Below the pieces are notes generated by a model that ran no database searches, was not told the origin of the DNA, and saw only the letters and a list, made by a program, of their open reading frames with translations. From assembly GCA_035578905.1 (NCBI GenBank), contig JAQJVL010000111.1, positions 193,865 through 257,864 on the forward strand: DNA of 64,000 nt. Direction: 5' to 3'. The translations under genes were made by a program, and so were the position numbers. This document shows, piece by piece, positions 44,915 through 56,259 of the stretch (within the stretch, counting starts at the first letter, position 1; every line of letters starts with the position of its first letter). The stretch is from Stictocephala bisonia. Its lineage: Eukaryota > Arthropoda > Insecta > Hemiptera > Membracidae.

Positions 44915-46830
44915 ATGACGTTAACGTATCGAATTTCTACTAAATATTCGCTGGTGAAAATAATAATAATAAACCTTAACCCTTTTCTAATATCTTGAAA
45001 ACATAATGTCTGTAGTTGTTTTGTTTGTTTGAGTTTTTGTTCTGAGCTATTTTCTAGTCAAAATTATATACAGTAAAAATTTCTTAAATAACTGAAACAT
45101 ATATAAACAATTTAATTAGACTATATGACTTTATTCTGATCAAATTAGTGAGCATATTATTGGTTTTATATGTGTGAAAAACAAGGGTTATACTGAGGCA
45201 CAATATTGTTAGTAACTTTTTTGGCAACTATGGAATTTGAGAAGGTTCACAATGAATATGTACCCCATGTTTAATAATTCTACTTATCATAAATAGTGAT
45301 AGAAAAAAAACTATTTTTCATAGGGCATTGTCAACAAATTTATTAAATATTAAAATTATTGACAACCTAGTAACTAATGTAATATGAAATAACTAGGAAA
45401 CCAACCCCGTCACTCGCTGCGCTCGTGACACCTCGGTCTTCGCCCTCGGCATGTGTGACTTTTGTTAACAAATATTAGTTGTTAAACTCTATGAAGTAAA
45501 CAATAATATTTAAATTTATTTCTAGTAACTTACTCATTACATTTTAGTTTCAAACTATTTAACAGTTTAATATAAACACTTGTTGATCTATGACCTTATT
45601 AATATTATAAACGTAATTATTTACATTCTAGCAGCTGTTAACATTGTAAATATAATTCTTTACAATTGGACAGCTGTTCCTTTTTGACTAATTCAAATTA
45701 CCCTCAGTAAAATTGTTATGGCCAAACAACGTACTTTCAGGGTTTCCTGTGCCCTTAAGGATAAAAACATTGAAAATGAAGATCTTACTGCACAACTACG
45801 AATCAAGCAAATGTTTTTACACCTCAATCGTTAAAACTGATAGTGAAATGATGAAGGAGTTGCGTTGACAAAAAAATGGCTTCACGTATAAGGATTTTCA
45901 ACTAAATAAATAATTTAGTCAGTTCTCTACCAGTTATAATTCTTGGCGTAAATGACCTAGTTGCAAGTTTAAATTTCGGGATCAATGCTTTTTGTAAATT
46001 GTTACAATAATTTGTTTTCCAATATTACACTGCCTAATTGGAAGGTTGCGGTAATATGAGAAATATAATTCAATATCAGTTATATTTATATAACTTTAAA
46101 TTTGACACCTTTGAAATTTCAAAAAATAATAACATAACCTAACAAAACCAAACTATTTCGTAAACATTTTACTATGATACAATAGCATTTAGTCTTTTAT
46201 CACAATTACCTTAGTAAATATAGTTGAAATATTCAACATTTTAAATTAAATACTAACGGGGGGATACAAACTCATTATTTTGCATTCTCCCTTCAGCCAT
46301 GTGGACACTGCATCTGCGTGTTAGCAATATGTAAATTAACGACCAAACGATTGAGGGCTCTCTGTTGAATCTGTTCTAAATCAAGGAGAGATTCCCATCT
46401 CTTGTTTTAATTTTAACAAATACTAACGCAATTAAAATAATAATGTTCTAGCAAGTATAAAATGCATAGAAATATTTAATAGAGTATATGTTTTAGAGTG
46501 CATTGGCCGTGGAATTATAATGTATAAGGTAATCTTAGCTCAAACCAATGTAAGGAAAAAGAAATTTTTTAAAATAATATTTTCTTAAAGTTAACGTCAG
46601 CCATAACTTATGTTAACTTTACTAAAACACTATGCAGAAAATATAAAAGTATACAATTTTATTTCATACAAGCTGTAAGTTTGATGTTTTATAAATTGTA
46701 CCCTTAATGCTACTTTTATAATGGAAGAATAATGATTTATAAAGCTCTTCCACTATTCCTGGCCAAAGAACCTTATTTATAAGTAACCGTGACATACTTT
46801 TACAATATTATAATGTAACATCAGATAAGG
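44915..46830. other. AT-rich spacer with one GC-rich island
   Basis: No gene seen. At 45405-45465 a GC-rich stretch has GTCACTCGCTGCGCTCGTGAC, a small hairpin, followed by CTCGGTCTTCGCCCTCGG. It is probably a remnant of a repeat. Confidence 0.4.
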
Positions 46831-46900
46831 TAACATGAAACGCTGAGGAAGACAAAGGTTGTTGGAAATTTGCCATCATTACGTGAAAATTACTAATCAC

Positions 46901-46935
46901 GACGTTTCGATTTGGTAAAACCCAACCTTTTTCAA
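46901..46935 (-). ncRNA. Degenerate hammerhead-like motif, fold-back C left arm
   Basis: Flank CAC, then TTGAAAA where CTGANGA is expected, extra A, stem TTGG/CCAA, GAA, ACGT, C, flank GTG. Stem I pairs for three bases, but two core positions differ, so it is probably inactive. Confidence 0.3.
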
Positions 46936-47304
46936 GTGCTAAAAACTAAGTTACATCTACACAAACATGTTATAAAACTACGTTCTTAAACTAATAAACT
47001 CATCTACAATAATAATTATTTAGATTTTAACCTAGATCATAGAATGGGGTACAACAAAATGAACTTCTACTAAATATAAAAATGTTAACAGGGTTGAATT
47101 AATATAACCAGTTAGGTGCTGCCAAGGTCACGATATCAACGATAAAATGTTACAACACAATTACATTAATATTAAAATCAGACTGAAATGAGATTACGTT
47201 AACTAATCATAAATAAAATAAATATGTGGTACCTGAAAAACACTATTAATTTAAAATAACATTAAGCATGCACAACATGTTTCTGTAGATGTAATTTAGT
47301 TTTT

Positions 47305-47348
47305 AGCACTTAAAAAAGGTTTGGGGTTTACCAAATCGAAACGTCGTG
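47305..47348 (+). ncRNA. Degenerate hammerhead-like motif, fold-back C right arm
   Basis: Same plan as the left arm with TTAAAAA in the core, a CCAAATC stem strand, GAA, ACGT and C. Confidence 0.3.
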
Positions 47349-47604
47349 ATTTGTAATTTTCACATAGTGATGGCAAATGTCCATACCTTTGTCTTCCTCA
47401 TCTGAAACTCCATTATTAACAAATTTCAAAAATGAAACACTGTTACAAGAAGTAAATACATGAGTAGTTAGTCAGTTAATTTTAATAATCCATTTGAAGT
47501 TTGCTAGGCTGCATGGTTACAAATTTTCTTATTTTGAAGTAACAGTCATTTTTTCACATTTGCTCATTATATAACTCTTATTAATCTAAACAAAACTGGC
47601 TCTC

Positions 47605-48187
47605 GATTTGTCAGTTTATACTACAGTCTACTCATATCGATTTGTCAGTTTATACTACAGTCTACTCATATCGATTTGTCAGTTTATACTACAGTCCACT
47701 CATATAGATTTGTCAGTTTATACTACAGTCTACTCATATCGATTTGTCAGTTTATACCACAGTCTACTCATATCAATTTGTCAGTTTATACCACAGTCTA
47801 ATCATATCAATTTGTCAGTTTATACCACAGTCTAATCATATCGATTTGTCAGTTTATACCACAGTCTACTCATATCAATTTGTCAGTTTATACCACAGTC
47901 TACTCATATCAATTTGTCAGTTTATACCACAGTCTACTCATATCAATTTGTCAGTTTATACCACAGTCTAATCATATCAATTTGTCAGTTTATACCACAG
48001 TCTAATCATATCGATTTGTCAGTTTATACCAAAGTCTACTCATATCGATTTGTCAGTTTATACCACAGTCTACTCATATCGATTTGTCAGTTTATACCAA
48101 AGTCTACTCATATCGATTTGTCAGTTTATACCACAGTCTACTCATATCAATTTGTCAGTTTATATCACAGTCTACTCATATCGATTT
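47605..48187 (+). repeat. Tandem array, 34-bp units
   Basis: About 17 nearly identical units of CGATTTGTCAGTTTATAC plus CACAGTCTACTCATAT. Variants with CAATTTG or AATCATAT alternate in blocks. There are no spacers, so it is not a CRISPR-like array. Confidence 0.95.
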
Positions 48188-48189
48188 TG

Positions 48190-49260
48190 AGAGTAGTTGA
48201 CGTTTAATGATAATTATAGTCATTCAATAAAATGATATGGTGTAGGATTTACAAATTCATTTTTAAATGAAAAGTTTAAGGTTAGTTTATAAAGGAATCC
48301 TACTACAAGTCACGCTTCCTGATTGACCAGAAGGGGGAGGGGGAGAAAAATGTACATACAAAACACTAGTTTGAAGCATTTAATTTGCATTCAGTGAATC
48401 ACAAAAATGTAAGCAAATATAATTAATAAATATTGCAAATATGCGTTTGCAAAATTTCTTTTTTCTTAGAACATTTATAGATCCAATGGCAGGAAAGGGT
48501 TGCACAGTATAATAAAGTATTGTAATAATTTTAATTATTTACAGACATCCCTTCTTTAGTAACTACGAAATTATTATTCTATATGTTATTATGATGGACT
48601 TTTAAACCTAGATAAAACTCATTTCAACACTGTAGTAACAAACATTTATTAATAAATTAATTTGGTAACAGCATAATATTAATAAGTGTTTTAAATTACC
48701 TTATATCAAAATGTTAAATATATATTATATATTCAACCGATAGTTATTAACAATATTCCTCTAGATAAATATTATATAGTTTTTAATAAAAATGTCTTCC
48801 AGTGCACGTTGGGCGTTTCTTATACAATTTGTGCGACGTGTTTCTTTTTTGACTAAAAACTCTTCTATTATTATTGTTGTTGTACATTTTTACATTTACA
48901 TCTCCTGTCATCATACTTCAATTAGTTATAAGGTTAGTTTAAATAAATGATTTCCATAAACTTTGACCATAGCCAAATCTTTACAATTATTAATACAAGC
49001 CTTTTTTATGACTGGGGATAATTAACTAAAAATATTACTCTGTTAGGAGAGTTCTGTATTTTTAATATTTGTTTGAGGCGCCATAAAATGAAAATCCATT
49101 TTGTGTATGTGGGATTGAATATGTCAATAGTAAATCATTTTTAAGTTCCATGGCTGTATTTTTTTTACATACGTTTTCAACATCAGAATAATCCCAGGAA
49201 TGTTGTTATTGATTCTAATTATTTCATTCGTTTGTTTGTTTAAAATATCCACAAATTATT
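48190..49260. other. AT-rich spacer
   Basis: Nothing supportable. Confidence 0.5.
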
Positions 49261-49620
49261 CTAAACAAATCTCAAACATAAATTTACTTTTGATTTTAGA
49301 AAATTAAAATTGCGATGAGTAGTTTTAGAATGATTCAGTAGTAAAGTATTGCTTGATGAGTAATCAAAGTAGTCATTGACTTTAGTCATGAATTGAACTA
49401 ATATGAATTGAATATACAATTCACGCACATGTCTGTACTCTCTCCAAACGAATAAGCCATCAAAAATATCGATAAACTCCACTTGACAAGGAATGTGTTT
49501 TGTAACTCCGTTTAAGAGGGAAGATGCGAAGTACTTGATGAAGAGGGTTTTACTCCAACGTGCACCGCCATATTTGTTGGCTCCGAACCACTCCAGCATG
49601 TTGGATCCGGTCGGAGCACG
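49261..49620 (-). CDS. Weak candidate host exon
   Basis: A minus-strand frame begins right after CCTTTGACAG, a possible splice acceptor ending at 49621. It reads QRAPTGSNMLEWFGANKYGG and continues through KTLFIKYFASSLLNG. The first 100 bases are clearly GC-richer than the spacer and use third-position C or G often, unlike chance frames here. The right limit is unknown; the frame runs on into AT-rich DNA, so the true exon may be shorter. I do not recognise the protein, and it could equally be a repeat remnant. Confidence 0.25.
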   Translation of the reverse strand, partial: RAPTGSNMLEWFGANKYGGARWSKTLFIKYFASSLLNGVTKHIPCQVEFIDIFDGLFVWREYRHVRELYIQFILVQFMTKVNDYFDYSSSNTLLLNHSKTTHRNFNFLKSKVNLCLRFV

Positions 49621-49974
49621 CTGTCAAAGGTTAATCCCAATTGTTATATTTGATTTTTGTATTATCTGCCAAGTGAAATTATGATTTTTTTTTATTTGTA
49701 TTCAGCTCAACTCTTTATTGTTGCAGTGGTTGAATATTACTGGAATTAAAGGATTACCACTCGTAAAAATTCAAACGACTAAATCTACCTCTTGAACTGT
49801 TGGCAAATATTGGCGGTAATCAGAGAATATACATTTACAGTAATAGGGGAGGGGAATATACTTGACATTATATTACTACAGTACAAGTAAACGTCACATA
49901 ACACAAATTTATTACAATATAAGCACAAAATGCACAAATATATTACAATATAAGTACAAAATGCACGAATATTA

Positions 49975-50017
49975 TGGTGATCGATTTCGGTGAACCACGC
50001 TCACCATCCTCAGACCA
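49975..50017 (-). ncRNA. Hammerhead-like ribozyme motif, family A left arm
   Basis: Minus strand: TGGT, CTGAGGA, extra T, stem GGTGA/TCACC with a 7-base loop, GAA, palindrome ATCGAT, C, ACCA. TGGT and ACCA pair as stem I, so all three stems and the core are intact. This is one of the two best copies in the window. Confidence 0.65.
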
Positions 50018-50207
50018 GAAGGATTCACAAAAGACGTATTGTGATCTATACGTATTGTGTGTTAAATTTTTTTGTAATATTTGTTGGTAGTGTTTTTGAT
50101 ATTTGACTTTAAAATTTTTAGATAGCCAAACATTTTGAAACATCTTAGACATACAGCCTGTTTAAATAAAATGTGCCTCTTTATGATGAACTTTTTGTGA
50201 ATCTCTC

Positions 50208-50250
50208 TGGTCTGAGGATAGTGAGCGTGGTTCACCGAAATCGATCACCA
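50208..50250 (+). ncRNA. Hammerhead-like ribozyme motif, family A right arm
   Basis: TGGT, CTGAGGA, extra T, stem GTGA/TCAC (the outer pair is A-C), GAA, ATCGAT, C, ACCA. Core and stem I are intact. Confidence 0.6.
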
Positions 50251-50384
50251 TAATATTCGTGCATTTTGTACTTGTATTGTAATATATTTGTGCATTTTGT
50301 ACTTGTATTGTAATAAATTTGTGTTGTGTGACGTTTACTTGTACTGTATATGTACCAACACGTATTATGCTAATTAAAAACTAT

Positions 50385-51004
50385 TATATTACTTTCAAAC
50401 TTTACAAATATATACGGTATTCATATCTTCATATCTGCTCATATATATATATACGGAAATATTGTTTTTTTTTTGTAAATATTTAAAATTACATTTCGTC
50501 ATTGATTTAAAATTAACTCACTGCATTAGAATCTGTTTTAATTTTATCCGGCTCATACTGTGGAGAGAAAGGTCCAAGGTCCTCGGAGCCCCGACTGTGT
50601 TATTGGTCGCTACTTCACTCGTTGAATCAATGTCTAGCACTGACCCATAGGTACATGTAAAGGAGCAAGTGAAGAATAAAAAAGATTATGTTGAACAAAG
50701 AAAAACAACTTATTAAATAATGATTTTCAATATTGCTCAACTTGAATAATATACATGATATTCTTCAACAAAATACTAGTCATAGTATAGTCTTAAGTCT
50801 TTGTTAAAAATACTAAAACCCCAAAGATCAGTAAATGCTTTATTAATAACCTTTACAGTTTCAGTAGACTAAACAAACTTCACACATTCAAACCTGCTTT
50901 TTTATCAAAAAAGTTAATCACTTTTATATGTATTAGTAGCAGGGCAATTGTAGCTTATTGTATTGAATGTTATTGCAAAGAATCCGGAGGTAACAAAGGA
51001 TGTT
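50385..51004. other. AT-rich spacer
   Basis: A small GC-richer patch at 50550-50645 is of unknown origin. Otherwise nothing is recognised. Confidence 0.4.
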
Positions 51005-51165
51005 ACATTAAACCACACCCCGTCACTACTAAAGTTACACAGTTCCGTGCCAAGCTATATGTAGGTGGAATGTGGACGGGGAATTCCTGGCTTTGTTTCG
51101 TTAATAGCCATAACTTTGATACAACGGACCAGATTCCTGAAAAGCGAATGAGCCGCCTCTGTAAA
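51005..51165 (+). repeat. Dispersed repeat related to 2555
   Basis: ACTAAAGTTACACAGTTCCG and TGCCAAGCTATATG align with 2590-2620, and CCTGGCTTTGTTTCG with the later part. It lies in an unrelated context. No product recognised. Confidence 0.5.
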
Positions 51166-51370
51166 AAATACATATAATAGTAAGTAATGGTAAGTTTAAA
51201 TGTTACTGATATATACTCACTCACGTTCAATAATAAATCATTAATAATTTGAACACAATTATCCTCAGGTTTATTTGGACAGTAAAATGGTTTACTTTGT
51301 AAGTTGTTGTCGTGAAATATCTTGATAAATTATCAAATACGTCCAAATAATATCGACCTGGTATATTTTG

Positions 51371-51650
51371 TTGGTCGGTAGCGTAGTTGGTTCAATCCCA
51401 GCTTCATGTGCTAAAGATTCTCAGTTCTAAAGGTTCCCAATCAGAGTCAATACATTTTGAGAAGGATCAGCTGATAATCACCGGCTGTTCATTTGTCATT
51501 GGGCTATTAATTAATGACACTTTCTAAGGAATAGTAGGCCTTAGTTTGTAACAATGACTACATTCGCTAATCTACTCTCATCACACTCATTCGAAATCCA
51601 TATTCGCCCATATCTTGACGATCGGCGTCTTATGAATAAATAAAAAAAAT
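51371..51650 (+). mobile_element. tRNA-derived SINE, family S1
   Basis: Starts TTGGTCGGTAGCGTAGTTGG and follows the copy at 29381 throughout, with a small insertion in the box B region (AGTTCTAAAGGTTCCCAATC). It ends in AATAAATAAAAA. Confidence 0.8.
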
Positions 51651-52202
51651 ATATTTTGAATTAATAAGTAAAAACTTAATATTTTTGGTATATTTTTTAA
51701 AGACCTCTAGAAAAGAGTATAATCTATCATGACTTGTTGTAATTATTCTTCTTCTCCATTTTAAGATTCTTTGCATTTTTGTGGGGAGATTTCCAATTGC
51801 ACCGGGGTCAGGGATCGGCCCCAAACTGATGTGTCCAGATGCGGCTGATATCCAGTTGCACCGGCGGTCAAAGGAATTTCCACGGGTCAAAACATTCCTC
51901 CGTCCGAAAAGTGTCCAGATGCACCGGTGGTCAAAATCTACCCACCTCACTTATCCCCGCTGCAAATTCCTTCGACCGCCGGAGCCGGTGCAATTGGAAG
52001 GCCCCTTCCTTCCCCACCCCACTACATTTCTTCAAACATAGTTTATAAGTGTTTAACAATTTCGCAATGGAATATTCTATCAAACACTTGCCGATGTTTC
52101 GTGGCACATACTAATGGTAGACCATAGCAGGTTCTAACTAATAAATATGGTAACTATGTATTTAATGTTTAATTTTGTGTTTATCCGTGGCAACACTAAC
52201 AT

Positions 52203-52229
52203 CTAACCTAACCTAACCTAACCTAACCG
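52203..52229 (-). repeat. (TTAGG)n, about 5 units
   Basis: CTAACCTAACC-type run inside the left arm of the palindrome, matching the common insect telomere motif. Confidence 0.9.
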
Positions 52230-52605
52230 ACTCATGACTCATGTCATAACAAAGGGTGTGGAATTTGGCACGGTCAGCTTGGGGTTACTGTACTAGGAAT
52301 CCGGCCTGGTTGGACTTTCCCGGCTCATGTCATAAACAAGGGCCTCTGGTGCAATTGGAACACCCCCCAAACGGGGCTCCGGTGCATCTGGACACATCAG
52401 TTTGGGGCCGATCCCTGACCCCGGTGCAATTGGAAATCTCCCTCCAGATGCACCGGAGCCCCTTTTGGGGGGTGTTCCAATTGCACCAGAGGCCCTTGTT
52501 TATGACATGAGCCGGGAAAGTCCAACCAGGCCGGATTCCTAGTACAGTAACCCCAAGCTGACCGTGCCAAATTCCACACCCTTTGTTATGACATGAGTCA
52601 TGAGT

Positions 52606-52665
52606 CGGTTAGGTTAGGTTAGGTTAGGTTAGGTTAGGTTAGGTTAGGTTAGGTTAGGTTAGGTT
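52606..52665 (+). repeat. (TTAGG)n, 12 units
   Basis: Run of GGTTA units inside the right arm, longer than the left-arm run. Confidence 0.95.
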
Positions 52666-53025
52666 AGATGTTAGTGTTGCCACCGATAAACACAAAATTA
52701 AACATTAAATACATAGTTACCATATTTATTAGTTAGAACCTGCTATGGTCTACCATTAGTATGTGCCACGAAACATCGGCAAGTGTTTGATAGAATATTC
52801 CATTGCGAAATTGTTAAACACTTATAAACTATGTTTGAAGAAATGTAGTGGGGTGGGGAAGGAAGGGGCCTTCCAATTGCACCGGCTCCGGCGGTCGAAG
52901 GAATTTGCAGCGGGGATAAGTGAGGTGGGTAGATTTTGACCACCGGTGCATCTGGACACTTTTCGGACGGAGGAATGTTTTGACCCGTGGAAATTCCTTT
53001 GACCGCCGGTGCAACTAGATATCAG

Positions 53026-54454
53026 CCTTTTTGTGAAATGGTTTTTATTAAATTATTATAAATTTCAAACAGTGGCTTACAGTAAGCAAGTAATTATTTT
53101 GTTGTGTCTTGTAAAGTTCCACTAATGTTTTTTATGTATTCATAATTTTAATCAAGAGAATAATGAATATATAATAAATTATTTCCATTACATGTATATT
53201 GCAAGTTGAGTACTATCGTATTTTCGGAGTTTCAGGTATTACATGAATGCGGTTTAACATCAACAACAACAGTTGTAATATTGTTAAGAGAAATTGATCG
53301 ACTGTTCCAGCCAATGGTTCAAAAGATGATTGTTGAATCCTACTTTGACCTACTTGCAATAATACGGTTTGGTTTAAAAACCATAGGTATTTCAATATAA
53401 GGATAAGTTAATATCAGTCATTTTTAAATAATGATATGGATTATTGAAATTGATATATCATATTTCAGTTAAAGTTCTGTATGGCAGCTGAAAAATTATT
53501 TTTAATTCGTGGAATAGTAAAATAATAACTCTAAAAACATTTATAACACTGTTTGCATAGCAACAGTCTTTTGTGATTTAGTTGGATATTTTGTTTTAAA
53601 TTGTAAAAAAAAGCTGGCACTGTTTTTCTTCATTTTATTAATAGATATATTTTAATAAATTGTTTGTTTAAACTGAAAAACTACTCGTATTGTTGGTTCT
53701 AAGAGTACAGTTGATTGCCGTCACAGAAGAATGCAGATTATTATGAGCAGAAAGCTACGAAGACAATTAATGTTCTTTTTAATTAGTTTAGTATTCACTA
53801 AAAAAAATAATTAACATTCTGGACAAGTTATTGAAAGTTAAAGGATGGACATACGCGTTCAAACATAAACTATCTGTACAATAACACCATTTGTGCAAGT
53901 TAGACACATGCTTTAGTTGAGGATATGTGGTTCATCAATAATAAACAAAGTTTAACAAACATTAATAAATTTATGCCATTAAAAATTGTATCTAATTGAA
54001 CAAAGATTAAAATATACAAGACTATAGCATGCGCAATACTTCTGAATGAAGCAGAATAAAGCAATTAAGTACTGAAAGTTAAAAGTTGGTAAAGAGTAAA
54101 AAACCTAACTAGCCTCACCAGGTTTAATCAAGAAGAACAAGATCCTGCAGATTGTTATTGTTATCAGATTTTCAGTCAGATTGTTATCGTGGTTTGCAGA
54201 CTATCTGGAACTTCGTAAATGTTCACAGGATTTAATCAAATTAAGAGAATGCAGTAAAGTGTTATGACAAAAGTTGTTACTAAACTGAGTAGTCCACTAA
54301 CTATATTACATCCAGATAACATTTAATGTATGTTAAAGAAATGTTTTACTACTACAAACATTGTACTGTATAAATATCCAATACATTGTTTATTGATATA
54401 CTGGTATGTATTAAAATCAATTTCAAGATTTTGCAGTAAAAGAAGACTAACAAT
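53026..54454. other. AT-rich spacer
   Basis: At 53206-53400 both strands are open for about 60 codons with no recognisable domain. No other feature. Confidence 0.45.
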
Positions 54455-54940
54455 ATATTTATTTGTTTTATTTTTATTTATTTATTCTTAAGACGTCGAT
54501 CGTCAAGATATGGGCGAAAATGGATTTCGGATGAGTGTGATGAGTGTAGATGAACGAGTGTAGTTATTGTTACTATCTGAGTTCGACTTAGCTCAGAAAG
54601 GACTATTTATTAATAGCGCAATAGCCAGGGAAACTATGGGACCTACAGATTTACGTGGAATCCGAACCACGTAGTGTTGGTCTGATTTTCAGCTAACTGA
54701 CAAGTCTGACACTCAGTTTTCTTCCTTACACAACATCTGAACCTTGACTACCATCCAGAATGGTCACCCCAGACATCTCTAGTAGTGTCCACGTCGATGG
54801 CAACCATTGAGCGGACGCCGTGTCGGTATTAAGAGGACCGAGCATATAACCTATCACATACAATCTCCTAAACAATTTGTCCCCAAGTAGCTGGGTTACA
54901 GCACTGCACCACCAGTGCCGACTTACATATTCAGTATGTT
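54455..54940 (-). mobile_element. Longer SINE-like repeat sharing the S1 3' end
   Basis: On the minus strand the 3' part matches the S1 tail (CATCACACTCAT, CGCCCATATCTTGACGATCG, then AATAAATAAA). The upstream part is different, with a box B-like GGTTCGGATTCC. It is either a second SINE family or a LINE fragment sharing a 3' end. Confidence 0.6.
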
Positions 54941-55960
54941 ATGTACACTGAACAAATATATGTTAACCTGTTCAAATGATTTTATACATACATGCACGAA
55001 GCTTTCTCGTGCGTAAGAGGCTCATTCCTTACGACAAATAAACATAGATGTGTTCAAGGAATAACACATGCATGGAATAATTAATACTACTACTTATTTG
55101 TAATAAAATTAAAATATGTCTTTACACAGGTGAATTTTGGACTGAAGAGTTCACTCCTACATGAACATGGGGCCTACGCCTTACCAAACCACTAGGAAAG
55201 TGTTTGTTACCACTGAAAACCCTGGTCAGCTGATTAGCCAGCTACGGTCGAAACAGTGAATAACTTTAAGAGCATATAAATAACCTACCACGTAAACAAC
55301 GCAAAATTATACATTAAAACCATAATTATGCAACGATTAACCGTATCCTTCAAATGCAAACATCACTATAAAACTAGTAAAAAACTTCCGCTAGCAACTA
55401 CTCAGCAAAATATAAACTTTAAATGAAACTAAATAAAGTTGGCAAGTTAGTTTTTGTATTGGTTACCTCACAATTAATTTGTCATTTCTCGATTCTTTGA
55501 GAAAAATAAACCAGTTTTATGATCACCTTGTAACGTTGTTGAATTTCTTTAACGTGTAAAAACAACTTCAAATATACTTAAACAATTACATCGACGGGCG
55601 GTCTAAAATTTTAAAGAAAGTTAATTGAATTTACGTTAATTTTTATGTCATAACATATTTTTAAGGAACTGCTATGTTTGCGGTTGCTACCAGGGTACCA
55701 AGAGCAATGTCAATAAATGGAAATCAACATATATTTCATTGATAGTAGTCATCAATGTTTATAATTCTATTTCCAACAATATTTCATATACATTAACATA
55801 TATACATTTGTATGTATTTAACAATACCATGACACACTCAGTGGTTGTCCACCATTTGGAGAATTTATAGCTATAAGATGTACATATGGTTATATTACCA
55901 TCTGAAAGTTTAGCCTTTTACATAATAGAAAGATGTCTCATAATTTCTATTACATTATTG
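54941..55960. other. AT-rich spacer
   Basis: At 55110-55170 a GTCTTTACACAGGTGAATTT segment resembles the LINE-tail remnant at 4485. Otherwise nothing is recognised. Confidence 0.35.
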
Positions 55961-56250
55961 GTTTTACTATTACATTACTATGTATTACTACTATGTATGC
56001 ATTACTATGTATTACTACTATGTTTGCATTACTATATACTATGTTTTACTAATGCTTTACTAATGTATTACTACTATGTATGCATTACTATATACTATGT
56101 TTTACTATTGCACTACTATGTATGCATTACTAATGTATTACTACTTTGTATACATTACTACGTTTTACTATTGAATTACTATGTATTACTACTATGTATG
56201 CATTACTATGTACTATGTTTTACTATTGCATTATTAATGTATTACTCGTT
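55960..56250 (+). repeat. Imperfect tandem repeat (TTACTATGTA type)
   Basis: Irregular repeats of ATTACTACTATGTATGCA and ACTATGTTTTACTATTG. The long frame over it is compositional. Confidence 0.85.
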
Positions 56251-56259
56251 CCCAACTTA

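Larger units (their letters stand above)
46834..47412. mobile_element. Fold-back element C
   Basis: Inverted arms of about 140 bp (46834-46975 and 47270-47412) flank about 295 bp of AT-rich DNA without a frame. Both arms contain CGACGTTTCGATTTGGT or its inverse and ACATCTAC/GTAGATGT near the inner edge. Each arm has a degenerate ribozyme-like string. Confidence 0.75.
49878..50384. mobile_element. Fold-back family A, two-armed copy
   Basis: Inverted arms (49878-50033 and 50187-50348) flank about 150 bp of AT-rich core. The arms contain a duplicated TTTGTGCATTTTGTACTTG unit and a ribozyme-like core each. Terminal bases to about 50384 (CCAACACGTATTATGCTAAT) also occur at the edge of the copy at 60928. 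No protein is encoded. Confidence 0.8.
51784..53025. repeat. 1.2 kb GC-rich palindrome with TTAGG repeats
   Basis: Arm A (51840-52390) and its near-identical inverse (52443-53025) are separated by a spacer of about 52 bp. The spacer is itself the inverse of the left outer flank (51784-51837), giving the order F-A-F'-A'. Short frames on the two arms encode identical peptides, so divergence is minimal. Motifs CCGGTGCAATTGGA and CCGGTGCATCTGGAC recur. Each arm contains telomere-type repeats, 5 CCTAA units in the left and 12 TTAGG units in the right. No gene is recognised. Confidence 0.85.

Noticed and set aside
45405..45465. GC-rich hairpin as a possible regulatory island
   Set aside because: The CGCTGCGCTCG wording is common in eukaryotic repeats. 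There is no adjacent gene to regulate.
47605..48187. Regular 34-bp repeats resembling a CRISPR array
   Set aside because: Units abut directly without unique spacers, and the DNA is eukaryotic. It is a plain minisatellite.
53206..53400. Opposed 60-codon frames on both strands
   Set aside because: Too short, no domain and no sign of a coding bias.
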